DNA of 39,107 bases from Alphaproteobacteria bacterium (GTDB lineage Bacteria > Pseudomonadota > Alphaproteobacteria > SHVW01). A program made the translations under genes and the position numbers. The DNA lies in NCBI GenBank assembly GCA_016869645.1, contig VGDO01000030.1:1-39107 (forward strand), read 5' to 3'. The number at the start of each line of letters is the position of its first letter. Positions within the stretch are counted from its first letter, which is position 1. Below the pieces are notes generated by a model, which had not been told where the DNA came from, ran no database searches, and worked only from the letters and a program-made list of their open reading frames with translations. Shown here piece after piece: positions 25,872 to 33,558 of this stretch.

Positions 25872-26342
25872 TCACGACGCAGCCCGCGGCGGATAAGCGA
25901 TCGTCATGTGCTCGGCGACCAGCGCCGGCCGTGCGCCGCCTTCTAGCTCCATCGTGCTCTCGAAGGTGAGCCGAATGCCGGAATCCGGCACGTCGTCGGC
26001 GGCCACAAGTTTCATCCGCAGCCGGATGCGCGCGCCCGAAGGCACCGTCGAAGTGAAGCGGACACGGTTGAGACCATAGTTCACGCGCCTTCCGTGCTCG
26101 AACATGAGGATCTGCCGCGCCAGGATCGGGATGAGCGAGAGCGTCAGATATCCATGGGCAATGGTCCTGCCCCCGGGCATCTCGCCCTTGGCGCGCTCCA
26201 CGTCGACGTGAATCCACTGGTCGTCGCCCGTCACCCTGGCGAACCCGTCGATGCGCGCCTGATCGACCATCAACCAGTCGGAGAGGCCGAGCTCTTGACC
26301 AACGAGCGGTTTCAGTGCCGCCGGATCGGAGATGCGGTGCAT
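25872..26342 (-). CDS. MaoC-like hot-dog hydratase/dehydratase
   Basis: This 156-aa single hot-dog-fold protein has the (R)-hydratase signature: D40 and H45 in VTGDDQWIHVD, followed by AHGYLTLSL. Such proteins add water to enoyl-CoA esters or act on related acyl compounds. It starts 7 nt after the Rieske oxygenase stop and abuts or overlaps the SDR start, so the three are translated together. Confidence 0.88.
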   Translation of the reverse strand: MHRISDPAALKPLVGQELGLSDWLMVDQARIDGFARVTGDDQWIHVDVERAKGEMPGGRTIAHGYLTLSLIPILARQILMFEHGRRVNYGLNRVRFTSTVPSGARIRLRMKLVAADDVPDSGIRLTFESTMELEGGARPALVAEHMTIAYPPRAAS

Positions 26343-26349
26343 CGCAGGA

Positions 26350-27501
26350 TCAGGTGGCGGATCTGCCGGTCGGCAAGTCCAATACGCGGTCGAGCACCCA
26401 GTTCGCGATATCGTGCACCGCCGGTTCCTGGAACGAAAAGCGGCCGGGTCGACTGAATGACGAACTGATGCCGAGCTGCTGCCGCTCGGATATGTAGTTG
26501 TCCTCGGGCAGGGCCTTGTCCCAACGCCGATAGTATTTCATCACCTTCTGCTCGAAATCGGGCCGCGCCACGGTCGATCTCGGGAAGCACGAGCCGATCA
26601 CGATCTTGGTCCGGTCGGGTGCGGTCGGTCGCTGTTCCAGCCACCACATGCAATCCTGAGTCAGCGCAAAGAAGGTGCCGGGATAGATGACGATGAAATG
26701 AGTGCCATGCGCGGGATTGCCGGCCAGCGTCGGAATCTGCGGGAACGCATCGCCAATATCCTCGGGTAGCACGGCGATCGTGCGCTCGGCCTTCATGAAA
26801 AGCGCCGCCCATTCTCCGCGGCCAACCTCGCGCACGGTCGTCTGCTTGCCGATCGACTTCTTGTGCACGACCGGCGTGTGATATTCCTCCATCGCGTTCT
26901 CGATGTAGATCTTCCAATTGCAGGAGAGGTCGTATTCCTTGCGTCGGACGCAGACCATGTCGTCGAGATTGTAGGAGGCGAGCTTGTCGGGTAGTTCGCC
27001 AAGATAGGTGGCGAGGCTGCCGGCATTGGTGTCGAAGTTGACGAACATGTAGCCCGCCCAGGTCTCGAGCCGGACCGACAGCAGATTGTAGTCCTTGCGG
27101 TTGAAGCCCACCGTCTGCTCCATGCCCGGCGTGCCGATCAGGGAACCGTCGGCAGCGTAGGTCCATCCGTGATAGGGACAGCGCGTCAGGCGGCTGTTGC
27201 CGCAGCCGTCGAGCAGGCGAGTGCCGCGATGGCGGCAGATGTTGACGAAGGCGTGCACAACCCCGTCATCGTCGCGCTGGATGAGCAGAGACTCGCCGAA
27301 CAAATCGATTGTCATGAAGTCACCGGGTTGCGGAATCTCGTCGGCACGGCCGACGAAGTTCCACACCCTCCTGAACACGCGCTCGACCTCGCGCTCGTAG
27401 AATTCGCGCGAGGTGTAGCACCACGCCGGCAGGGTCTCGGCAGCCAGGACGGGCTGGCGAACTTTCGCATAGAGCGCGGGATCGAACATGTTTGCATGCA
27501 T
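26350..27501 (-). CDS. Rieske non-heme iron oxygenase, alpha subunit
   Basis: This 383-aa oxygenase has a Rieske 2Fe-2S site at C89, H91, C108 and H111 (ICRHRG, RCPYHGW). The catalytic iron ligands are H208 and H213 (EEYHTPVVH), with a likely third carboxylate in the C-terminal LPEDNYISERQQLG segment. The class includes ring-hydroxylating dioxygenases and N- or O-demethylases; the substrate is not evident. No reductase or beta subunit gene is adjacent, so a separate electron donor is needed. The start is 27501, or 27489 (MFDPALY). The gene lies 16 nt after the 2-hydroxyacid dehydrogenase gene. Confidence 0.88.
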   Translation of the reverse strand: MHANMFDPALYAKVRQPVLAAETLPAWCYTSREFYEREVERVFRRVWNFVGRADEIPQPGDFMTIDLFGESLLIQRDDDGVVHAFVNICRHRGTRLLDGCGNSRLTRCPYHGWTYAADGSLIGTPGMEQTVGFNRKDYNLLSVRLETWAGYMFVNFDTNAGSLATYLGELPDKLASYNLDDMVCVRRKEYDLSCNWKIYIENAMEEYHTPVVHKKSIGKQTTVREVGRGEWAALFMKAERTIAVLPEDIGDAFPQIPTLAGNPAHGTHFIVIYPGTFFALTQDCMWWLEQRPTAPDRTKIVIGSCFPRSTVARPDFEQKVMKYYRRWDKALPEDNYISERQQLGISSSFSRPGRFSFQEPAVHDIANWVLDRVLDLPTGRSAT

Positions 27502-27517
27502 GACCGAATGAGCTCCG

Positions 27518-28570
27518 TCAGTACTGCAATTTCGGATCGACGCGATTGATGAGCGGTTGGCCCTTGATGAACCTGGGGACATTGCGGAACACGAGATCAA
27601 TGGTCTTCGGCGTGTAGAGCTCGCGATCGTCGCTCGAGCAATGCGGCGTGATGATCAGATTGGGCGTAGTCCAGAGCGGCGACGACGATGGCAGGGGCTC
27701 CGGATCGAAGACGTCGAGGATCGCGGTCAGCTCACCCCGCTCCAGCCGCGAGCGCAACGCCTCGTAGTCGACGAGATGCGCGCGGCTGTAGTTGACCAGA
27801 CCCGTGCCCGGCCGGAGCAGGTCGATCTCGCGCCGCCCCAGAAGATGATGGGTATCCTCCGTGTGGGGCGCCGTGACAAGCACGAAGTCGACCGTGGGCA
27901 ACAGCCGTTGCAGGGCCTGGGGCCGGTACATGCGATCGACATGAGGATGCGGCTTGCCGGTGCGCCGGATGCCGAGCACGCGCATGCCGAGCTGCTTGGC
28001 CCATTTCGCTGCGCCACCGCCGACATGGCCGACGCCGACGATGAGCACCGTCTTGCCCTCGATCGACGTGCCGAATTCACCCTTCCACAGCGCCTTGCGC
28101 TGGTTGGTGACCGTCTCGGGGATCCGATTGTTGAGCATGAGGAGCGCCATCAGCGTGTACTGATCGGCCTTTGGCCCGTGCACGCCGCGGCTGTTGGTCA
28201 AAACGGCGCCCGGCGGCAGCCAGTCGAGCGGCATCAGGTGGTTGACCCCGGCACCATGGGCGTGCACCCAGCGCAGCTTGGGCGCGCGCGCCGCCATGTT
28301 GGAGCGGTCGAAGCGCCAGGCGAACAGAATGTCGGCCGTCCTGAGCGCCTGCTCCATCGTGTCGCCATCCTGGCTGATCGTCGTCCGTACCCGGCCGCGC
28401 AACGCGGGATGGCGCCTGAGCGCCGCCGCGATCCGCGCCGGCGTCACTTCAAACACCTCGCCCAACCGCGTCACATTGTCGAAATGGATGTGCAACGGCC
28501 CGTCCGGTGCCTTCCTCCCCGCTCCCGCCTTTCGTTTCCCTGCCTGTCCACGCTTGCTCGTCACCGCCAT
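27518..28570 (-). CDS. D-isomer-specific 2-hydroxyacid dehydrogenase family protein
   Basis: This 350-aa NAD(P)-dependent enzyme has a Rossmann motif GVGHVGGGAAKWAKQLGM. The catalytic set is Arg (NYSRAHLVD), Glu (DVFDPEPLP) and His (ITPHCSSDD). The first 25 residues are a basic tail not usual in the family. The start at 28570 has GGAGG close upstream. It is the first gene of the operon with the Rieske oxygenase, MaoC-like protein and SDR. It probably reduces or oxidises a 2-oxo/2-hydroxy acid of the same pathway; the exact acid is unknown. Confidence 0.87.
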   Translation of the reverse strand: MAVTSKRGQAGKRKAGAGRKAPDGPLHIHFDNVTRLGEVFEVTPARIAAALRRHPALRGRVRTTISQDGDTMEQALRTADILFAWRFDRSNMAARAPKLRWVHAHGAGVNHLMPLDWLPPGAVLTNSRGVHGPKADQYTLMALLMLNNRIPETVTNQRKALWKGEFGTSIEGKTVLIVGVGHVGGGAAKWAKQLGMRVLGIRRTGKPHPHVDRMYRPQALQRLLPTVDFVLVTAPHTEDTHHLLGRREIDLLRPGTGLVNYSRAHLVDYEALRSRLERGELTAILDVFDPEPLPSSSPLWTTPNLIITPHCSSDDRELYTPKTIDLVFRNVPRFIKGQPLINRVDPKLQY

Positions 28571-29138
28571 GCCCTCCGCGCGATTTCGTCGCCCCATCCT
28601 AGGAGCCCGGCCGAAAATTGACCACTGGCCCAACCCCGATTGGGCCAACCCCGATGATCGGAGGGGGCAGTGCCACGGTGGGCCGGGCCGGGCCGGCGGG
28701 GGGCCGGTCGGTGATGTTCCGACCGGAGCGCGTCGGGATCGTCCGTTTGGGTGATGCACGCTGCTCGGAGGTCGGCCACCCTCGAAGCGACCGCAACATT
28801 CGCGCCGCCATGGTCGCGGGCGACGGCCGCGAGGAGCCGGATGCCATGGGCGAAAAGCAACGCGTCAATCGCAACGCGCAGCGCCTCAGCCAAGGGCGCA
28901 TCGCGGCGACCCGATGGCTCGCCCATGCCATCGGCATTTTCGCGGTCCTGCACTGGCTCTGGCACCTCGGGAACGAGCCGTAGGCGATTGACCGGACTCG
29001 GTCGCCGACCGATGCCGCTTTCATCTGAGCCAACACACGCCGACATGAGCAAATATTTCATTGTTCATACTCCAAATGGATGACGTCGGGTCGCCGCCGG
29101 TCGAACAGGATGGGGTCTGTTCACTCCGGGAGATCACC
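28571..29138. other. Divergent intergenic region with tandem GC-rich repeats
   Basis: This 568-nt gap separates the minus-strand dehydrogenase operon from the plus-strand methyltransferase. Near 28629-28660 the unit GGCCCAACCCCGAT is repeated almost in tandem, followed by a run of GGGCC repeats (28680-28710). One weak small coding frame (28846-28983) is listed separately. No EcfG-type site was found here. Confidence 0.5.
28846..28983 (+). CDS. Possible 45-aa single-span membrane peptide
   Basis: The ATG at 28846 is preceded by GAGGAG (28831-28836), nine nt upstream. The product is a basic N-terminal half followed by a hydrophobic segment (WLAHAIGIFAVLHWLWHLG) that could span the membrane. 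No family is recognised, and short frames of this kind arise by chance in GC-rich DNA, so confidence is low. Confidence 0.3.
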   Translation: MGEKQRVNRNAQRLSQGRIAATRWLAHAIGIFAVLHWLWHLGNEP

Positions 29139-30668
29139 ATGAACGTCTCCTGCCCTGCCAATCCGCATGTCCACCACGCGCCGGGTGCCGTCGCCAGGCT
29201 GCGCGACGCCGCATCAGCAGCCCCCGGGGGTTCCGCCATGGCGCCCCTGGCAGAGATCCGCCGCATCGTGTCGCGCGTGCCCGCGATCGCCGTGTTCGAG
29301 CACCGCGCGGAAATTTCCGCGGTGCTCCAGCGCAGCCACCAGGACGGCAGCACTTACGAGGCACTGGCAAGCGCCCTCCATGCGCCCATCCGCCCCGACC
29401 CGGTCTGGCAGAAGCTTCTGATTGCGCTCCGGGCCGGCATGCTTCACCTCCATGAGAGCGCGCCGCACGCGTTTCTTGCGCTGCGGCGCCTCGCCCTCGC
29501 CCTGGCGCTCGATGCGGGCCGGGCCGGATACGACGATCCTCTGCCATGGCCCATCGCCGGCCGAACCACGTCGCTCGCCCAGCTCTGCCAATCGAGCGGC
29601 CAGCCCAGCGTCGAGCGCGACCTGGCGATGCTGGCCTATGGGATGCTGCTGCCGCCCCCGACTGATTTCGCCAGGATCGTCGAGGCCGACGGTGTGACGC
29701 TCGCCGAGGCGACCATTCTGATGGCTGAGACCGTCGGCATCCGCATGCACATTCAGCGCGCTTGCGGCAGAGTCGAGGCGCTCGGCTCCATCGAACACGA
29801 GGTCTCGCGCCGCGTCGGTGACCACCACGATGCGTATCCGTTTCCGATCTGGCGGGACCCGGCCGAAGCCGCCACCGAAACACCGTTGCACGACAGTTTT
29901 CGCGGCCGGATCAACGACGAGCTGTTCCGTGGCGCATTCCGTGTCCTCGTGGCCGGCTGCGGAACCGGCCGGGACCCGATTGCTCTGGCGCGCGCCAGCG
30001 CCAGCGCGCAGGTCCTTGGCTTCGATCTCAGCCCATCCAGCCTGGCCTACGCGATGCACAAGGCCGGAGAGCTCGGCGTCGGCAACGTTGCCTTTGCACG
30101 CGCCGACGTCCTCGCCCTGCCGGCTAGGCTCGGCCAGTTCGCGCAGGTCGAGGCCGTCGGCGTGATCCACCACACGGCGGACCCGCAGAAAGCGCTGAAA
30201 ATCCTCGGCGGGCACCTCCTGCCGGGCGGCGTGCTCAAGCTTGCGGTCCACAGCGCGCGGGCGCGCGCGCCGCTGCGCGCCGTCAAGGCCGCAATCGACC
30301 GGCTGCCGGCGGCGGCCATGAGCACGCGCGGCGCGCTGCTCGGCGCGGTCATCGATGCGCCGCAGCACAGTCCCTTCGCGGCCCTGAAGTTCAATCGAGA
30401 CTTCTATGCCGTGGCGAGCCGCCGGGACCTGCTCTTCCATCCTTGCGAGACCAGCTTCACGCCGTCCAACGTCGCGGATCTGGGGCGGCGCGCCGGCCTG
30501 CGGCTGCTCGGCTTCGGATTCTGGTCGGGCGATCACAAGCGGGCCTACCACCAGAGCTTTCCGAGTGACCCGTTCGCGGCCGATGCCGACCGAGTCAGCC
30601 GTTTCGAGCATCTGCATCCGAGCGCCTTCGCCCGGATGATCGTCGCCTACTTCACCAAAGATGCTTGA
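29139..30668 (+). CDS. SAM-dependent methyltransferase with long helical N-terminal region
   Basis: This 509-aa protein has a class I methyltransferase domain at its centre: motif I (VLVAGCGTGRDP, from residue 269), an acidic residue after beta 2 (VLGFDLS), and VEAVGVIHHTADP as motif IV. The first ~260 residues are alanine/leucine-rich and helical, and may recognise the substrate. The start at 29139 has GGGAG upstream. The target molecule is unknown. It converges on the nitroreductase gene 29 nt away. Confidence 0.82.
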   Translation: MNVSCPANPHVHHAPGAVARLRDAASAAPGGSAMAPLAEIRRIVSRVPAIAVFEHRAEISAVLQRSHQDGSTYEALASALHAPIRPDPVWQKLLIALRAGMLHLHESAPHAFLALRRLALALALDAGRAGYDDPLPWPIAGRTTSLAQLCQSSGQPSVERDLAMLAYGMLLPPPTDFARIVEADGVTLAEATILMAETVGIRMHIQRACGRVEALGSIEHEVSRRVGDHHDAYPFPIWRDPAEAATETPLHDSFRGRINDELFRGAFRVLVAGCGTGRDPIALARASASAQVLGFDLSPSSLAYAMHKAGELGVGNVAFARADVLALPARLGQFAQVEAVGVIHHTADPQKALKILGGHLLPGGVLKLAVHSARARAPLRAVKAAIDRLPAAAMSTRGALLGAVIDAPQHSPFAALKFNRDFYAVASRRDLLFHPCETSFTPSNVADLGRRAGLRLLGFGFWSGDHKRAYHQSFPSDPFAADADRVSRFEHLHPSAFARMIVAYFTKDA

Positions 30669-30697
30669 GTCGGAGCGGCGCGTTGCCCGTCCTGCCG

Positions 30698-31534
30698 TCA
30701 GCGGAAGGTGAACCCGTGCCGCCGGACATGTTCGGCGAACAGCGCCCCTTCGGGCTCGGCCGCCTGCCGCGCCTTGTCCTCTGACCAGCCGTAGAATTCG
30801 GCATGGCCGAACTTGGCCGGATTGCGCTGCTGGTCGCGGCCGATCGCATGACGGGCATGGCGACGCTTGTCGTAGGCGTCGATCTCGGCCTCGAGGCGGG
30901 AATCGTCGTAGACATCGGTATGAACGGTGATCGCCGGCGGCAGCCGCATGCTGACGAAGCCCTCGGCCGCGGGATGACCGAGGCAGAGGCCCGCCACCGG
31001 GAACACGCCATCCGGCAGTCGCAGCACCTCCGCGACCGTCGGCATCTGGTTGCGCAGGACGCTGATCGGACAACACCCGAGACCGACCCCCTCGGCCGCG
31101 AGAATGAAGGTCTGCATGACCAGCGCGGCGTCGACCGCCGCATTGAAAAAGCCCTCGAGCGTCCCGTTGACGATGGCATGGCCGCGCATGGCGCCGACCC
31201 GCTCCAGCCGGCGCGCATCGCCGCAGAACACGAGGAAGGCGGGCGAACTGCCGATCCACGGCATTGCCGGGAAATGCTGGGCGATCCGCTGCCGCCTGGC
31301 CGCATCCTTGAGCTTGATCACCGAGACCTGCTGGAAATCGGACTTGGCCGAGGCCGACAGCGCAACCGCGAGCAGCAGGTCGATCTGTTGCTCGGACACC
31401 GGCATATCGGTGTAGCGGCGATGCGTCCGCCGGGCCAACACGCGCGCGAGGAACGGCTCGAGCGCGCCGGTATCGGCCAGCGCCAGCTCGATGCCGAAGC
31501 GCCGAGCCGTCAATTCCTTCAGATTGGATGCCAT
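30698..31534 (-). CDS. Nitroreductase-family protein
   Basis: This 278-aa protein of the FMN-dependent nitroreductase fold contains the FMN phosphate-binding RRTHRRYTDMPVSE segment, the AKSDFQQVSVI strand and the AAEGVGLGCCPISVLRN motif. Such enzymes reduce nitro groups, quinones or flavins with NAD(P)H. The C-terminal ~40 residues are an extension beyond the core fold. The start at 31534 is supported by AGGA about eight nt upstream. The physiological substrate cannot be told. Confidence 0.85.
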   Translation of the reverse strand: MASNLKELTARRFGIELALADTGALEPFLARVLARRTHRRYTDMPVSEQQIDLLLAVALSASAKSDFQQVSVIKLKDAARRQRIAQHFPAMPWIGSSPAFLVFCGDARRLERVGAMRGHAIVNGTLEGFFNAAVDAALVMQTFILAAEGVGLGCCPISVLRNQMPTVAEVLRLPDGVFPVAGLCLGHPAAEGFVSMRLPPAITVHTDVYDDSRLEAEIDAYDKRRHARHAIGRDQQRNPAKFGHAEFYGWSEDKARQAAEPEGALFAEHVRRHGFTFR

Positions 31535-31676
31535 GGACCCATCCTCGTGCAACGCCGACGCCGTCCACGGTCGCAGCCGGGCTTGGCGCCCGCACTGATT
31601 GCCACGGCGTGATGGGGAAATCCAGGGATGGACGCGATGGCTCGGGGTGCCGGGGCCGATCGCTACTCTTCGGGCA

Positions 31677-32462
31677 TTATTCTTTGGGCGCCGCGGCCTC
31701 GGTACCGGCGCCCTTGCGCGGCGACGATGGGGGGGAAAGCGCGCGTTGGCTCTGGCCGCTGAAGGTCGGCTTGGCGGCGGCGCTGGCAACGCGCGGACGC
31801 GGCAGATCGGACCAAATCGTTTCGGCCTGCCTGACAAATTCGCGGATCTGCGGCAAACGCCATGAGGCGACCCGCCGGAGCTCGGGGCTCTCGCCCGCCC
31901 AGACGTGCCGTTCCAGCAGCACGATGGTGCGGCGGTAGCTGTGCAATTGGCCAATCAAGTAGGCGGCATCGAAATCCTCGGCTGAAACCTGCTCGAGGCG
32001 GCCCTGGCCCGCCTTGCGACGGTCATCGATCGCGCCCGGCACCGTGATTTTCAACTTGCGCGCGATGTTGCCGAGCTGCTGGTTCGCCTTCTCATGGTCG
32101 GCAGCCATGCGTTTCGCAAGATCCTTGACGTCCCAGCGCCGGGCCTTCGATTCGGCGACCTTGGCGAGGGCGACGTCGGCCATGGCGGTTTGCGTCAGGG
32201 ATTTGACAAAGTTGCCGTCATCCGCGGCGACGCCCTCCTGGCCGGAGGCTCCCCGGCCGGCGGATCCGTCCCCCGCAACCGCTTGCCCGGCCTTGGGATT
32301 GGCCACGTTGGCTGTCGCCGGCGCGGGTGCCGGCCGCGAACGCGGCATGCTCGCCGACGGCTCGCTCCCCGAGGGGTTAAGGGTGAGCCGTGTCGGCTCT
32401 CCGGTCTGGGCAAGGGCGGGGAGCGCGATCAGGCCAATCAGGCCGCACAGGCGCATGAGCAT
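31677..32462 (-). CDS. DUF4142 secreted protein
   Basis: This 261-aa exported protein has a signal peptide (cleavage after ALPALA, about residue 18), a proline/alanine-rich linker (25-75) and a DUF4142 four-helix domain (about 80-210: NFVKSLTQTAMADVALAKVA, RMAADHEKANQQL, FDAAYLIGQLHSYRR). DUF4142 resembles ferritin-like or DUF305-type bundles and is often envelope-stress associated. A near-consensus EcfG-type site lies 37 nt upstream of the ATG. The C-terminal tail is low complexity. Confidence 0.82.
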   Translation of the reverse strand: MLMRLCGLIGLIALPALAQTGEPTRLTLNPSGSEPSASMPRSRPAPAPATANVANPKAGQAVAGDGSAGRGASGQEGVAADDGNFVKSLTQTAMADVALAKVAESKARRWDVKDLAKRMAADHEKANQQLGNIARKLKITVPGAIDDRRKAGQGRLEQVSAEDFDAAYLIGQLHSYRRTIVLLERHVWAGESPELRRVASWRLPQIREFVRQAETIWSDLPRPRVASAAAKPTFSGQSQRALSPPSSPRKGAGTEAAAPKE

Positions 32463-32498
32463 GGCAGGAACTCCGGCAAGCGACCGCGTGTCCCGTAG

Positions 32499-32523
32499 AA
32501 CCGGGACGGGGCTTGTGAGTTCC
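32499..32523 (-). promoter_or_regulatory. EcfG-like promoter (GGAAC-N17-GTT) for the DUF4142 gene
   Basis: On the minus strand GGAAC is at 32523-32519 and GTT at 32501-32499, with a G rather than C before GTT. The position relative to the start codon at 32462 matches the exact sites. Confidence 0.55.
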
Positions 32524-32687
32524 GACCAACTGGAAAAATCTCATCCGGCTGCGCCGTGGGACCGCCGATCTCGTCCTCGATTGCCCGGCCACTCACTTGC
32601 TATCATCGCTTGGCAATGCGACGCGGGCATCCGGGCGACCGGCGCAGTGCCCCGATCCGATGGAGCCAGTCCGATGGAGCCGCAGCG

Positions 32688-33320
32688 ATGACTGACCAAA
32701 CCGCCGCCAACCGCCCGGCAGAGATCGTGTCCGACGATGTCGTCCCGCCCCGCCAGCCTTGGGGCAAGATCGTGCGCAAGGGTGAGATCCTGCGTCTCGT
32801 CGATCTCGAGGGGACGCAGGCCGTCGATTTCCTGTGCTATGACGCGGCCGACCCGCGCGAGCGCTACAGCTCCATGAACACGATCAAGGTGCAGGGCAGC
32901 ATCTTCGTGAAAAAGGGCACGGTGCTCTACTCGGACACGGGCCGAGCGCTGTTCACCGTGATCGAGGACACCTGCGGCAGCCACGACACAATCGCGGGCT
33001 GCTGCAGTGAGGCCAACAACTTCCTGCGCTACGGCGTGCGCAACACGCCGAACTGCTACGACAACTTTCTCAAGGCGCTGGCGCCCTTCGGCCTCGGGCG
33101 AAACGAGATCGTCGGCAACGTCAATTTCTTCATGTATGTGCCGGTCCAGCCCGACGGGACCATGGCGATCGTCGACGGGCTGTCGCGCGCCGGCAGCTAT
33201 GTCGAATTGCGCGCCGAGCGCGACGTCATCGCCGTGCTGTCGAACTGCCCGCAGATGCACAATCCCTGCAACGGCTACAACCCGACGCCGATCCGGGCGA
33301 CGATCAGCCGGCCGGCCTGA
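32688..33320 (+). CDS. DUF1989 / urea carboxylase-associated protein (UAAP2 type)
   Basis: This 210-aa protein closely follows the UAAP2 pattern: GEILRLVDLEGTQAVDFL, DPRERYSSMNTIKVQ, DTCGSHDTIAGCCSEANN, and the end SNCPQMHNPCNGYNPTPIR. UAAP proteins normally come as a pair next to urea carboxylase/allophanate hydrolase; later work links this family to guanidine metabolism. Here it stands alone with no UAAP1, carboxylase or transporter nearby. The start at 32688 has GGAG eight nt upstream. Conserved Cys and His suggest metal binding. Confidence 0.87.
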   Translation: MTDQTAANRPAEIVSDDVVPPRQPWGKIVRKGEILRLVDLEGTQAVDFLCYDAADPRERYSSMNTIKVQGSIFVKKGTVLYSDTGRALFTVIEDTCGSHDTIAGCCSEANNFLRYGVRNTPNCYDNFLKALAPFGLGRNEIVGNVNFFMYVPVQPDGTMAIVDGLSRAGSYVELRAERDVIAVLSNCPQMHNPCNGYNPTPIRATISRPA

Positions 33321-33335
33321 TCCTCCGCCGTCGCT

Positions 33336-33488
33336 TCAGCCCCGACGCTTGAAGTACTGCACCGCGCGCTCGTGCTTCACGGCCGCCCGGCGCGACTTGA
33401 AGGTGCCGAGGTTGCGCCGCCTGCCGGTCCTAGGATCGATCTTGCGCGAATAGAGCCGGTATTCGCCCGATCTGAGCTTGCGGATCAT
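33336..33488 (-). CDS. Conserved 50-aa basic protein, unknown function
   Basis: This very small gene is well supported. The ATG at 33488 has AAGGAG six nt upstream, and an exact EcfG-type promoter lies 34 nt further up. The product starts MIRKLRSGEYRLYSRK and continues through RNLGTFKSRR to KHERAVQYFKRRG. It is basic and compact and resembles short conserved proteins of proteobacteria without assigned function. A nucleic-acid or ribosome role is plausible from its charge only. Confidence 0.8.
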   Translation of the reverse strand: MIRKLRSGEYRLYSRKIDPRTGRRRNLGTFKSRRAAVKHERAVQYFKRRG

Positions 33489-33521
33489 GGGCTGCTCCTT
33501 CGAGGCCTTGGGCTCCGGTTC

Positions 33522-33546
33522 AACGCCGGCCCGAGCCCGGTGTTCC
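33522..33546 (-). promoter_or_regulatory. EcfG-type promoter (GGAAC-N16-CGTT) for the 50-aa gene
   Basis: On the minus strand GGAAC is at 33546-33542 and CGTT at 33525-33522 with a 16-nt spacer. It lies in the 70-nt gap after the MFS transporter stop, so the small gene has its own stress promoter. Confidence 0.8.
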
Positions 33547-33558
33547 TGCGGTGGACGT

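Noticed and set aside
28629..28710. Short near-tandem GC repeats as a CRISPR array
   Set aside because: There are only two near-adjacent copies with no spacers and no cas genes in the window.
29214..31595. A 793-codon minus-strand open frame
   Set aside because: It is antisense to the methyltransferase and out of frame with the nitroreductase, both of which have clear family motifs.
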